Virus record (IMG/VR): IMGVR_UViG_3300025450_000015
Span: 89,701-153,700 of that record
Reading direction: 5' to 3' (one strand)
Source: a virus
Length of the DNA: 64,000 bases
Both the position numbers and the translations under genes were made by a program. Below are positions 54,166 through 63,262 of this stretch, in pieces (positions within the stretch are counted from its first letter, which is position 1; every line of letters begins with the position of its first letter). The notes under the pieces are model-generated. The model made no database searches. It was not told the origin of the DNA and saw only the letters and a list, made by a program, of their open reading frames with translations.

Positions 54166-54609
54166 ATGAAACAACTATTAAATTTTCAACCAATTTTTAC
54201 ACCAGGTGCTGGCGGAGTTGGTACATTAAACTTTACAAACTACCCTGGATTCAGTTTCAGTAAATTGTATGGTGTAATCGATACTACACAAAACACTCCT
54301 TTATATGTTGCCGGTGCTCCTGGCTTAGGTGCTACAGCAAGTGGATCAATAGTTACGCTGACACTTAATACTAGTACATTTAGCTCAACTGATAAACTAA
54401 ACGTTTATTATGATACTGCTCCTGGTTTTGAAAGTAATTTCTTAGCAGAATACGGCGGACAAGCCCAAAAAATGCAGGAATCGCTGGATCAGATTCTACA
54501 AGAACTAAGAGTAATGAACGTAATTTTAGCACAGGGGCTAAATATTAATGACGATATAGACGGGTTACGTAATGACGTAAACTCTGTCAATAATAACCCG
54601 ATCAATTAA
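54166..54609 (+). CDS. Small structural protein with terminal coiled coil
   Basis: The product is 147 aa. Residues 1-95 are a beta-rich domain (FTPGAGGVGTLNFTNYPGFS, LTLNTSTFSSTDKLNVYYDT); residues 96-135 are a coiled coil (AQKMQESLDQILQELRVMNV) suitable for trimerisation. The opening FQPIFTPGAGG is echoed in the 1,802-aa protein (YIFTPVAGAGTIEI), so the two may share an attachment domain. It starts 8 nt after the fibre gene and is probably a virion component. Confidence 0.6.
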   Translation: MKQLLNFQPIFTPGAGGVGTLNFTNYPGFSFSKLYGVIDTTQNTPLYVAGAPGLGATASGSIVTLTLNTSTFSSTDKLNVYYDTAPGFESNFLAEYGGQAQKMQESLDQILQELRVMNVILAQGLNINDDIDGLRNDVNSVNNNPIN

Positions 54610-54621
54610 GGAGATTTAAGA

Positions 54622-55326
54622 ATGTTAATTCAAGGACAAGTAGGCGCACCAGCTGGTTCAAACCAACCAGGCGCTACCCCAGCAATCCGTCAAGGACAAT
54701 TAGGCGATGTAATCGTAACAGAATTACATGATCGTTTTTATGAGCAGACATACCGTGGTAACACATTTAGAACTGGTACAACTGCTATTATTGCAGGTTC
54801 ATCGACACACGGTACTGCAACAGGTGGTTCAGCTACACTAGCAACAGCCGCAACAGGTACTCCAATGCTAGGTATTTGGAACCCGGTAACTTCAGGTGTT
54901 AACGCTGTTTTGACACAAGCTCAATTTTCAGCATTTTATAATACTGTAACAACACCAACACCATTTGGTGCATTAGTTTGGTATGTAGGTACAGGTAACA
55001 GTGCAATTTCAACTGGTCTAGCACCATTCAACAGCAAGACATTGACACAAGCTGGTTCACAAACTAAAGGTTTTGCCGGCGCTACTGCTCTTACTGGTTT
55101 AACTAACCCATTGACAGCTTTAGAAGTTGCTGACTTCCAAAGTGGCGGAGCAATACAGCTTGGTACTATTGCCAACACATCAGTTGCTCCAGGATTAACA
55201 AGCGTACAAAACTTTGATGGACAATTAATTATTCCACCAGGTGGCGTACTAGCTTTATACAACACAGCGGCTACAACATCATTCAGCTTTGCTGGTCGTT
55301 TATTGTGGGAAGAAGTTCCAGTTTAA
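54622..55326 (+). CDS. Virion structural protein, unknown
   Basis: The product is 234 aa with an AAGGAG Shine-Dalgarno. It begins MLIQGQVGAPAGSNQPGATP, then IRQGQLGDVIVTELHDRFYE and a beta-rich body ending FDGQLIIPPGGVLALYNTAA, TTSFSFAGRLLWEEVPV. This layout is common for small structural or decoration proteins of aquatic T4-like phages. No enzyme motif is present. It is the last gene of the 51.9-55.3 kb fibre block, followed by a terminator. Confidence 0.62.
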   Translation: MLIQGQVGAPAGSNQPGATPAIRQGQLGDVIVTELHDRFYEQTYRGNTFRTGTTAIIAGSSTHGTATGGSATLATAATGTPMLGIWNPVTSGVNAVLTQAQFSAFYNTVTTPTPFGALVWYVGTGNSAISTGLAPFNSKTLTQAGSQTKGFAGATALTGLTNPLTALEVADFQSGGAIQLGTIANTSVAPGLTSVQNFDGQLIIPPGGVLALYNTAATTSFSFAGRLLWEEVPV

Positions 55327-55345
55327 TTAATTAGACTAAACAAAA

Positions 55346-55370
55346 TACCCGTACTAGTTACGGGTTTTTT
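55346..55370 (+). terminator. Rho-independent terminator after fibre block
   Basis: The stem ACCCGT / ACGGGT with loop ACTAGTT is followed by a T-run. It separates the fibre block from the 1,802-aa gene. Confidence 0.85.
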
Positions 55371-55371
55371 T

Positions 55372-55414
55372 GTGACCTTAACAATATTATGTGCTAGTAT
55401 GGGTTTGATAAATA
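55372..55414 (+). promoter_or_regulatory. Composite promoter: sigma70-like plus late element
   Basis: GTGACC-N17-TAGTAT (55372-55400) resembles the early promoter pattern, and TGATAAATATA (late element at 55408-55414) lies 22 nt before the ATG of the 1,802-aa protein. The late element is the stronger call for a structural gene. Confidence 0.5.
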
Positions 55415-55436
55415 TAAACAAGATACGGAGATTTGA

Positions 55437-58400
55437 ATGGCAAAAGCACAGCTTAGACAATATATTTTTACACCAGTGGCTGGCGCCGGTACAATAGAAA
55501 TACCTGGAAAATATGATCTACAACAGTTTCTAGTAATTACAAATACCACACGAAACACAATACTTTATAATTTTGCAGATACAACTTATACTGGTACAAC
55601 TGTTTCTTTTTTACGTGGTATTAACGATATTAGTTTCCCAGACGCATTAGATAACTCAGACGGTGTTACTATTATCACCTTGGCAGCAGGTACAACTACT
55701 GGCATGGCATCAACTGATACATTACAGATATTGTATGAACAGCCATTTCAATATGTACGTAGTCCAGAAGTAGGAACCGATGCGTTTGAACGTCAACGTG
55801 TTGCTTCTCCGCAATCATTATTAGATGCTGACTTTGAGTATGGTATGCAACCGACTAAGTGGTTGACCATTAGTCAGCAACGTAGTGTTCCTGCAATCTA
55901 TGAAATTCCAGGAACAGATTTAACAGTGACTGCCGCAACAACAGACGCAAGTTCTGGTGGCGGTGGACTAACTACATCAGAATCAGTTATTACAATTACC
56001 ACTGCTAGTGTTCACGGATATAGTGTAGGGCAGCCAATCACTATTAGAGGATTTAATAGTGCTTACACTGGCTATGATCGTGCTGAAGGATCTTTTGTTG
56101 TTTATCAAATAATAAACTCAACATCGTTTACATACATAGCAAAAGGTAAAGTAGGTTTTACTAACGGTGATAATATTTGGACTGCCTTTATTCAACTTCG
56201 TCAGGGCGGGTTTTATAGTGGATCGAATATAAATGCAGTCCTTAATACAACAGCAACAGCAACTAGTGGTGTAACTTATCAAATTACACTTGGCTCAACT
56301 ACTGGTATGACTCAAGGTAGTCCTATCACGTTTAATACTATCAATACCAATGCATTTGCAACCAACGCATCAACTGGTTATATTTCTGTTGGAACTACTG
56401 TTGGTATGGTAACCGGTATGCCTGTGACATTCTCTGGAGCACCATTCGGAGGATTATTAAATGGTGTCACATATTACATAACTGGTATTATCAACACCAG
56501 TACGATTACTATAAGTCTTGCCAGCGGTGGGTCTAATTTTACACCTTCTGCTACGGTTAATGGTGGTAACATGGCAGTTGTTGGAGGCGGCAACTTTGGC
56601 AATCTAACTTCTGGTACACAATATTATATTTCAGGTATTAGCGGTAATCAAATTACAGTTAGTTTACAACAACAATATACTACAACAATTACTGGTACCA
56701 ATGCGTTATCCAACGGAGTTTATTTTAGTAACTATATTTTAAATGGTGTATCTGTTGGCGGCACTACTAACATGGTAGTAGGTGAAACAGTCAGTATCAG
56801 TGGTACTACTATTGGTAACTTATTAGCTGGAACATATTACATTTATGCAATCTTAGACAGTAACTATGCACAATTAAGTCTTACTAGTCCAACCAGTTTA
56901 AACGGACTAGTACTAGCAACTCAAACTACTGCTGTGTATTCTGGTAGCCCAATGAACGTAACTGTTGGTACAAACGTAGTCTTAACTAACAGTACAGGAT
57001 ATTTGTGGGCGGTAGCTATTTCTCCTCCAACAATAACATATACTACACCTAGTTCTGTTGCCAGTTTTGCTGGAACAATTTCAGGAAAAGTTTTAACAGT
57101 TAGTTCTGTGACAAGCGGAGTTCTTGCTCCTGGACAAGGATTGTCTTCTGGTACTGCTACAGTTCCTAGTGCAACTTCTATCATTATTCAATTGACTCCT
57201 ACCGGCGCAAGTCCTGTAGTAAGTCCAACTTTAACTGCTGGCGGAACAGCAGGTACATATAGTTTTACAGTAAACAGTCCTACAAATATTGTAGTTGGAC
57301 AAATTGTGTCAGGAACTGGTATTCCTAACTCAACATTTGTTACAGGCATTGTTGGTAGTGTTATTACTTTATCCAATGTGTTCAGTAGTGCTGGTTCAGG
57401 TACTTATAATTTTTATACAGCATACCAGCAAGGTACTTATAGTATAAGTCAATCGGCCACAGTAGGATCTAGCAGTACATTTTCAGCTGTTAACGTCAAT
57501 CCTACCATTACAGTTAACACAACAAGTCCGCATGGATTTACTCCAGGTGAAACAATCAACGTTGTAGTAAATAGCGAAAACGGAACTAACAACAATACAT
57601 TAGCAAATGGTCCTTTCTTCGTTGAGGCAGTAACAAGCCCTACAACATTTACATATACTGCTCGCGGTGCAGGAGTTATAACCGGTACAGTTTCTGCTCA
57701 AATTTATGCTCGTCCTGATAGTTTTTATTCACATAGACCGTTCGACGGCGGAGTACAATTAGGTACAGGTGGCCCAGCTTATGCAACACAGGCCATCCGT
57801 ATGAGCAAGAAATACATACGTTATCAATCAGGTAAAGCAATTAACTTTAATACTGGTTTACTAATGGCACCAAATTACTTTGTACGTAGTGCAGTTGCTA
57901 CAGGTCAAAATTATGCTACAGGGTTGTCAATCACTGTGGCTAATACTAACGGATCTGTTGTAATTACTAGCGGTACCTATGTACAAGGACAGGCATTAAT
58001 AATATCAAACGTATCATTAAATGGTGCAGTGGGATTAACAGCCGGTACATACTATATTGCAGTTGGCGGTACTGGAACTAGTATTACACTAGCCAGTTCT
58101 TATGCAAACGCCATGGCAGGAACAGCAATTACATCTGTTACCCAATCGGGGTCTCTGACTGCCACGGCTATATTAACTCCAGTATTAACTATCACAACCG
58201 ACGACGTAGATCACGGTTGTCAGCAAGGTACTAGTGTAACACTTAGTGGTATTATAACAACAGGATACAATGGTACATATACTGTAGTCAACATTATCGA
58301 CGAACGTACATTACAAGTGTTAGCTAATCAAACGTTAGGTGCACCTACTGGATTAATTGGTGCCGCAATTGGCGATCCTTGTTTATTAAGTTTAAACAAC

Positions 58401-60845
58401 TGGTATGGTGCAGTAGTGCGTTCAGGCACATACGACGAACAAAATGGAGTATTTTTCCAGTATGATGGCCAAGTGGTCAGCGTGGTCAAACGTTCTAGCA
58501 CATTCCAGTTAGCAGGTACTTTTTCTGTTGTGATTGGTTCAGGACAAGTTATTGGAGTTAACACACGTTTTACAAGTCAGTTGTTTGTAGGCGACAAAAT
58601 TGTTATACGTGGTATGAGTCATACCGTTATTCAAGTTGTTAGCGATACTTTAATGTATATTAACCCTCAATGGCGTGGATACAGTAATGCACAGGGTATT
58701 AAAGGTACAAAAACTGTAGATCGTATTATTCCACAAAATCAGTGGAACGTGGACCGTATGGACGGATCCAACAGCATATACAACCCAAGTGGTTATCAAA
58801 TTATTCCAACTAAAATGCAAATGGTGGCCATGCAATGGACATGGTATGGTGCTGGATTTATTGACTGGATGATGCGTGGTCCCGAGGGCAAATATGTAAC
58901 TGTACATCGTTTGCGTAACAACAACTTAAACAACGAAGCTTGGATGCGAGCAGGTAACATGCCGGTACGTTATGAAGTGCAAAATGAAGGCGCCCGTAGT
59001 TTTATTGTTGGATCAAGTCCACTGGGTGTTAGCGATACAACTGTAACTGTATTTGATTCTACATATTTCCCACTGCCAACACTAACAGCCTGTACAATTT
59101 ATATTGACAATGAATTGATAACTTATAAAGGTAAAATTAATACACAAGCCACAGCTACCAGTGCAACGGGTAATACTGTAACAGTTGGTTCAACTACTAA
59201 TATGGCTGTAGGACAACCTATTGTGTTTATGAGTTACAACAGCAACACCAACAACTTAGGTAACATACAAGTCAACACTACTTACTATGTAAACACAGTT
59301 ATAGATGGTGCTACTATCACCCTGGCCACTAGCCTAGCCAATGTGGGCGTAACTGTGATGACTCAAGTTAACGCCGCGGCCACTGGCACTGTTACATCGT
59401 TGACCATTAATGCGTTGACAGGATTAACTCGAGCAGTTACTATAGTGCCATGGGCAAGTGGTGGTTATAGAACATTTACAGCAGGTGCAGCCGCAAGTCA
59501 TGCAGTACAAACTGGTGTAGTATTGGTTAATGGTTGTGCCAGTCCTATTGTCAGTCACTGGGGCGCGGCATTTATTGAAGACGGCGGATTTGATGCAGAC
59601 CGTTCATACATTTTCAACTATCAGGTTACCAACGTTCCGCTTACAACTAAGAAGACTACAGCGTTTGCTATTCGTCTAGCACCCAGTGTAAGTAATGCCT
59701 TGTCAGGCGATCTTGGAGCACGTGAACTCATTAACCGTGCTAGTTTCTTGCTACAACAGCTGGAATCATCATCTGGTTCAGGTGGTACTAACGCGGCCAT
59801 TGTGGTTGAGGGTGTTATTAATCCTAGCAACTTCCCTGCTTTGACCAACGTCAGCTTTAACAGTTTAAATTCAGCAGTTAACCCAACTGGACAGCCAAGT
59901 TTCAGTCAAGTGGCATCTGGTACCAGTATTATTTTCAGTAATGCTGTCAACAACTATCTAGTATGTCCAATATATGTTCCGGCTGGCACTAGTGCTATAC
60001 CTTTGATTGGTAATCCAACCAGTACAACAGTACAAGTGGGTGACGACGTTTATTTCCCAACCAGTACTGCATCACTGTATGGTTTGACCAAAGTTTCCAG
60101 TCTAGTAACAACTTCTGCTGGTATTACTGCCACTATATCTAACACAACAACCTGTAGTTTTACTGCCAACTTTGCCGGTAACGTTATGACTATTACCGCA
60201 GTGGGTTCAGGTACTGTTACAATAGGTATGTTGTTGACTGGTACTAGCTTGGGTTCAGGTACTTACATTACCAACAACATTACTGGTACAGGTTCTGGAG
60301 TTGGAACTTGGGGTGTATCAGTTACACAGACCATTGGTAACGTGACTGTGACAGGTACCGCAGTTATCATGACAGTAACAGGTACTCCAAGCGGTGTGGT
60401 TACAGTGGGTAGTTTGTTGGCAGGTGGTAGTGTCAGTGCTAACACATATATTATTGCCAACGGATCAGGTACAGGCGGTGCAGGTACATACTATGTCAAC
60501 GTAAGCCAAAATACAACCACAGCAACCACAGCAATTTACTATGGTATTACTATTAACCAAGCATTGTTGGCTCCGGTTATTTTATACGGTGGTACTGGTA
60601 CAACAGTTCAGTGCAGTCGCGGTACATACGCACTGCCTGGCGAAACTGTGTTTTCCTACATTAACTCACCAGCCAACAAGGACGCATTGGATTTGAGTAA
60701 CTTGAAAGAACTTACCAATACTCCAATTGGTGGACGTGGTACATATCCCAACGGGTGTGATACTTTGTTTATTAATGCTTATATTACACAGGGTGCTCCA
60801 ATTTCAACCAACTTGGTTCTACGTTGGGGCGAAGCTCAAGCCTAA
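55437..60845 (+). CDS. Very large virion structural protein
   Basis: The product is 1,802 aa. The N-terminus (QYIFTPVAGAGTIEIPGKYD) forms an attachment-like domain, also seen in the 147-aa neighbour. About 180-700 and 820-940 are beta modules with TYYITGI and TTGMVTGMPVTFSG repeats like those of the giant protein at the window start. Unique domains follow: HRPFDGGVQLGTGGPAYATQ, KYIRYQSGKAINFNTGLLMA, VDRMDGSNSIYNPSGYQIIP and DGGFDADRSYIFNYQ, a combination seen in large structural proteins of marine T4-like phages. A CGGAG ribosome site and two overlapping promoter types lie upstream. From about 58.5 kb the codons become visibly more GC-rich. It is probably a baseplate or fibre component. Confidence 0.75.
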   Translation: MAKAQLRQYIFTPVAGAGTIEIPGKYDLQQFLVITNTTRNTILYNFADTTYTGTTVSFLRGINDISFPDALDNSDGVTIITLAAGTTTGMASTDTLQILYEQPFQYVRSPEVGTDAFERQRVASPQSLLDADFEYGMQPTKWLTISQQRSVPAIYEIPGTDLTVTAATTDASSGGGGLTTSESVITITTASVHGYSVGQPITIRGFNSAYTGYDRAEGSFVVYQIINSTSFTYIAKGKVGFTNGDNIWTAFIQLRQGGFYSGSNINAVLNTTATATSGVTYQITLGSTTGMTQGSPITFNTINTNAFATNASTGYISVGTTVGMVTGMPVTFSGAPFGGLLNGVTYYITGIINTSTITISLASGGSNFTPSATVNGGNMAVVGGGNFGNLTSGTQYYISGISGNQITVSLQQQYTTTITGTNALSNGVYFSNYILNGVSVGGTTNMVVGETVSISGTTIGNLLAGTYYIYAILDSNYAQLSLTSPTSLNGLVLATQTTAVYSGSPMNVTVGTNVVLTNSTGYLWAVAISPPTITYTTPSSVASFAGTISGKVLTVSSVTSGVLAPGQGLSSGTATVPSATSIIIQLTPTGASPVVSPTLTAGGTAGTYSFTVNSPTNIVVGQIVSGTGIPNSTFVTGIVGSVITLSNVFSSAGSGTYNFYTAYQQGTYSISQSATVGSSSTFSAVNVNPTITVNTTSPHGFTPGETINVVVNSENGTNNNTLANGPFFVEAVTSPTTFTYTARGAGVITGTVSAQIYARPDSFYSHRPFDGGVQLGTGGPAYATQAIRMSKKYIRYQSGKAINFNTGLLMAPNYFVRSAVATGQNYATGLSITVANTNGSVVITSGTYVQGQALIISNVSLNGAVGLTAGTYYIAVGGTGTSITLASSYANAMAGTAITSVTQSGSLTATAILTPVLTITTDDVDHGCQQGTSVTLSGIITTGYNGTYTVVNIIDERTLQVLANQTLGAPTGLIGAAIGDPCLLSLNNWYGAVVRSGTYDEQNGVFFQYDGQVVSVVKRSSTFQLAGTFSVVIGSGQVIGVNTRFTSQLFVGDKIVIRGMSHTVIQVVSDTLMYINPQWRGYSNAQGIKGTKTVDRIIPQNQWNVDRMDGSNSIYNPSGYQIIPTKMQMVAMQWTWYGAGFIDWMMRGPEGKYVTVHRLRNNNLNNEAWMRAGNMPVRYEVQNEGARSFIVGSSPLGVSDTTVTVFDSTYFPLPTLTACTIYIDNELITYKGKINTQATATSATGNTVTVGSTTNMAVGQPIVFMSYNSNTNNLGNIQVNTTYYVNTVIDGATITLATSLANVGVTVMTQVNAAATGTVTSLTINALTGLTRAVTIVPWASGGYRTFTAGAAASHAVQTGVVLVNGCASPIVSHWGAAFIEDGGFDADRSYIFNYQVTNVPLTTKKTTAFAIRLAPSVSNALSGDLGARELINRASFLLQQLESSSGSGGTNAAIVVEGVINPSNFPALTNVSFNSLNSAVNPTGQPSFSQVASGTSIIFSNAVNNYLVCPIYVPAGTSAIPLIGNPTSTTVQVGDDVYFPTSTASLYGLTKVSSLVTTSAGITATISNTTTCSFTANFAGNVMTITAVGSGTVTIGMLLTGTSLGSGTYITNNITGTGSGVGTWGVSVTQTIGNVTVTGTAVIMTVTGTPSGVVTVGSLLAGGSVSANTYIIANGSGTGGAGTYYVNVSQNTTTATTAIYYGITINQALLAPVILYGGTGTTVQCSRGTYALPGETVFSYINSPANKDALDLSNLKELTNTPIGGRGTYPNGCDTLFINAYITQGAPISTNLVLRWGEAQA

Positions 60846-60851
60846 TATGAT

Positions 60852-60880
60852 AAAAAAGCACCATTCGTGGTGCTTTTTTT
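60852..60880 (+). terminator. Rho-independent terminator with TTCG loop
   Basis: A perfect 12-bp stem AAAAAAGCACCA / TGGTGCTTTTTT closes a TTCG tetraloop. It ends the 1,802-aa gene transcript; being symmetric it could also work on the minus strand. Confidence 0.92.
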
Positions 60881-60889
60881 ATGGCTGGT

Positions 60890-60896
60890 GTAAATA
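60890..60896 (+). promoter_or_regulatory. Late promoter for 84-aa gene, GTAAATA
   Basis: TGTAAATA, the same octamer as at gp17, ends 5 nt before ATG 60902. This promoter decides the start codon of the small gene. Confidence 0.6.
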
Positions 60897-60901
60897 TTTG
60901 T

Positions 60902-61156
60902 ATGTATGCTAACCCCAGGGATTACTTCCCAGACCAGCACAACTTTGAATTCATAGCTGATATTCAATGGCCAGGTACTCATGGCCAGCAATTAGATTGG
61001 ATTACGGGTGTAACCAGTATAGAACACTGGCTGTTAAACTACACAGGTCCCAAGTATCAGCGTTGGGCATGGCACTGGGCACAGGAGTGTTACCACGTGG
61101 GAGTGGCCTTCAAGTACGACAAACATCGTACACTGTTTTTACTTACCTGGACCTAG
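60902..61156 (+). CDS. Small Trp-rich protein, unknown
   Basis: The product is 84 aa from ATG 60902. An ATG at 60881 is rejected because it sits on the T-run of the preceding terminator, while GTAAATA ends 5 nt before 60902, the same promoter-to-ATG spacing as several other late genes here. The sequence (YANPRDYFPDQHNFEFIADI, LNYTGPKYQRWAWHWAQECY) is rich in aromatic residues and His, with no known motif. The 3' end overlaps the convergent oxygenase gene by 18 nt. It may be a small host-takeover or virion-associated protein; this is a guess. Confidence 0.55.
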   Translation: MYANPRDYFPDQHNFEFIADIQWPGTHGQQLDWITGVTSIEHWLLNYTGPKYQRWAWHWAQECYHVGVAFKYDKHRTLFLLTWT

Positions 61157-61738
61157 TTGCTGTTTGATCCACGCAGTACGGTCAAACCAAATGTTAAAGC
61201 TGATGACCTTGCGTGTGTCGTCTGTTGTGTTTTTGGTAACGCCATGACGTAGCCATCCAGGAAACAGTAAAATCATACCTTCAACAGGACGCATTTCAAA
61301 ACGATCACCCAGATCTGTAAAAGCCAAACTGGTATGTTCTTGTCCAGGGCGTTCAAAGTAGATATTGCCATCATCCCCGGTGGTTTGATAGTAGTAGACT
61401 CCGGCAATGTCAGCAGTTCCATGATCATGACTGGCACTGAAATCATTCCTATTGTACTCAGCTAGCCAACTGGCACGATCATGAGCAATCACAGTGAAAT
61501 CTAGCTCACGACAGTATTCAGCTAGATGATATTCAAGTTCAGCCGCAAACAAGTCCAGTTGAGCTGATGCTATAACGTCATCAAAGTAGGTAACAGTAGT
61601 GATAGGATGTTGATCATCCAGCTCACCGGAATCAGCCCATGTGATTCGATTCTGTGCTTGCTCAAGTTCCTGGGCCAAACTGGCAGGATCGCTGGCACGG
61701 CTCATGTATAGGGGAATGGGGAATAAGTTGTGTATCAT
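61139..61738 (-). CDS. Third 2OG-Fe(II) oxygenase-like protein
   Basis: The product is 199 aa from ATG 61738 (MIHNLFPIPLY). The start is supported by CTAAATA ending 5 nt upstream on the minus strand; a longer frame to 61903 would run over that promoter. Active-site pattern: SASHDHGTADIAGVYYYQ (H104, H106), FPGWLRHGVTKN (H165) and R176, a typical phage 2-oxoglutarate oxygenase of the DSBH fold. It differs clearly from the two oxygenases at 42.8-44.0 kb. The substrate is unknown. Confidence 0.82.
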   Translation of the reverse strand: MIHNLFPIPLYMSRASDPASLAQELEQAQNRITWADSGELDDQHPITTVTYFDDVIASAQLDLFAAELEYHLAEYCRELDFTVIAHDRASWLAEYNRNDFSASHDHGTADIAGVYYYQTTGDDGNIYFERPGQEHTSLAFTDLGDRFEMRPVEGMILLFPGWLRHGVTKNTTDDTRKVISFNIWFDRTAWIKQQLGPGK

Positions 61739-61743
61739 GCAGA

Positions 61744-61750
61744 TATTTAG
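61744..61750 (-). promoter_or_regulatory. Late promoter for third oxygenase, CTAAATA
   Basis: On the minus strand GCTAAATATCTGC is followed directly by ATG 61738, a 5-nt gap without Shine-Dalgarno. It decides the start codon. Confidence 0.6.
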
Positions 61751-61867
61751 CAGGCCATCAGGCCCGGCAGAAAATTTTATCGGCGAAGCTGAAAGCGGAA
61801 AAATTTCCAGTAGCCTACGCGAAGCGTAGCGGACAACGCAAGTTCTGCTAGCTGTAGCCCTGGACGA
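61751..61867. other. Non-coding divergent region with a small hairpin
   Basis: This 117-bp stretch lies between two divergent late promoters. It contains a perfect 6-bp hairpin CTACGC-GAA-GCGTAG (61815-61829) with no T-run. Short open frames across it conflict with the promoters. Its role is unknown. Confidence 0.4.
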
Positions 61868-61874
61868 ATAAATA
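61868..61874 (+). promoter_or_regulatory. Late promoter for DUF6321-like gene, ATAAATA
   Basis: GAATAAATAC ends 4 nt before the ATG at 61879, with no Shine-Dalgarno. Confidence 0.65.
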
Positions 61875-61878
61875 CAGT

Positions 61879-63054
61879 ATGACGAAAAAAAGCCTAGATT
61901 CAATCATAATGGAAGACTTCTTGTACCGTATATGGACCATAGAAGAACAAGCCCGCACCCTAGCTGAAAAGCGGAAGAGCCTACGTAGCAACAACCCCTG
62001 CTGGAAGGGCTATCATCCTGTGGGTACCAAAAAGAAAGGTGGTGCCACTGTGCCCAACTGTGTGCCCACAGAAGAAAACTATGTTGACAATCAAGACATG
62101 GGCATGGGTGCAGAACGAGCACAGGATCAACGTATAATGGAAACAGCCGCATGGCAAAAGAGCTCAGGCAAGAACAAAAATGGCGGCCTTAACAAGAAAG
62201 GTGTTGCCAGCTATCGTGCGGAGCATCCTGGATCAAAGTTACAAACTGCTGTAACTACCAAGCCCAGTAAATTAAAGAAAGGTTCAAAAGATGCCAAACG
62301 ACGTGCCAGTTTCTGTGCTCGTATGACGGGTATGAAAAAGCACAATACCAGTGGTAAAACAGCTCATGATCCCAACAGTCGTATAAACAAGAGTCTACGT
62401 AAATGGCACTGTGAAAGTCTACAAGAATTTGCTGTAACACCCGGAGATGACGATTACGATCAGTTTAAAAAGCTGGCTCGCATGTGGTATCAAGGCAGTG
62501 ATCATGTGCAACAGGCCATAGAACACACACTGGATCGCATGGGATGGGGTATTAGTGAAGTGGAAGATGGATCGGATCAAATACAGCTAGTACACCATGA
62601 AGATGTCAATGGCGATGATGTCATAGTGTTTGATGCTCATGAGCTGGACGAACATGCAGACATGCAGTCAATTGTGGAAGGTTTGGGATTCGACTGGAGT
62701 CAGTTTGGTCCTACAATAAGTCGTTTGGCTGTAGAAGCTGCCAAGGGACAACTGCCCTCTGCCGCTATTACAGTATTGCAAAAAGCTGGTGAATATGCCA
62801 ATTTACCCATGGTCAAATGGGGAGCCAGTATAGCCAGTGATTTAGAACAGTTGTGGACGATAGCAACAAGTCCAGCGGGACTGGCATTCTTTATGGCCAC
62901 ATATACTTCAGGATTAAACCAAGGTGAAGATGCAGAGTTGGCTAGAATTAGAAGCCAAAATCAGCCAAAGAAAGAACACATTGGACAAACTATAGGATTT
63001 GATTCAGGCGCTGGTAATTGGGCAGATACTGGTAGCCGTAATAAGCAGATGTAA
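61879..63054 (+). CDS. DUF6321-like protein, putative virion/head associated
   Basis: The product is 391 aa. Residues 38-180 match a basic Cys-containing domain I know as DUF6321: NNPCWKGYHPVGTKKKGG, WQKSSGKNKNGGLNKKGVAS, KRRASFCARMTGMK and SLRKWHC. This Lys/Cys pattern suggests a zinc- or DNA-binding module. The C-terminal half is acidic then helical, with ELARIRSQNQP near residue 355, echoing the C-terminus of the 744-aa protein. The N-terminus has I10-M-E12|D, a weak prohead-cleavage-like site. The ATG follows ATAAATA by 4 nt with no Shine-Dalgarno. Confidence 0.68.
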   Translation: MTKKSLDSIIMEDFLYRIWTIEEQARTLAEKRKSLRSNNPCWKGYHPVGTKKKGGATVPNCVPTEENYVDNQDMGMGAERAQDQRIMETAAWQKSSGKNKNGGLNKKGVASYRAEHPGSKLQTAVTTKPSKLKKGSKDAKRRASFCARMTGMKKHNTSGKTAHDPNSRINKSLRKWHCESLQEFAVTPGDDDYDQFKKLARMWYQGSDHVQQAIEHTLDRMGWGISEVEDGSDQIQLVHHEDVNGDDVIVFDAHELDEHADMQSIVEGLGFDWSQFGPTISRLAVEAAKGQLPSAAITVLQKAGEYANLPMVKWGASIASDLEQLWTIATSPAGLAFFMATYTSGLNQGEDAELARIRSQNQPKKEHIGQTIGFDSGAGNWADTGSRNKQM

Positions 63055-63258
63055 CTATTGGCGAGTTCTAGCAACAATGCCAGCAATCAAGTGCTGAGCA
63101 TGTGCGTTATTAGTGTTAATACGATCTATATCTTCCAAGGCCAATTCTAACTGTTCTATACGCTGTTGTTGCGTGTAGACACGATTACGCAGATTGGCAC
63201 TGTCTAAGAGACTCATTATAGCGGTTATGATTCGGGAAATGACAACATGTGTATCCAT
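63055..63258 (-). CDS. Small coiled-coil protein, unknown
   Basis: The product is 67 aa. It is a single predicted helix (RVYTQQQRIEQLELALEDID) with a hydrophobic N-terminal stretch (VVISRIITAIMSLLD) that could contact a membrane or partner. It ends exactly where the DUF6321-like gene ends (convergent, no gap). TATATA, a variant of the late element, lies 4 nt before the ATG. Small size and lack of recognised motifs make this call moderate. Confidence 0.45.
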   Translation of the reverse strand: MDTHVVISRIITAIMSLLDSANLRNRVYTQQQRIEQLELALEDIDRINTNNAHAQHLIAGIVARTRQ

Positions 63259-63262
63259 AGTG

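Noticed and set aside
60881-60901. ATG at 60881 as start of the small Trp-rich gene.
   Set aside because: It is attached to the terminator T-run with no ribosome site; the late element 5 nt before 60902 fits the pattern of other genes.
61739-61903. N-terminal extension of the third oxygenase to 61903 and short plus-strand frames at 61641-61851.
   Set aside because: They cross both divergent late promoters and encode no recognisable sequence.
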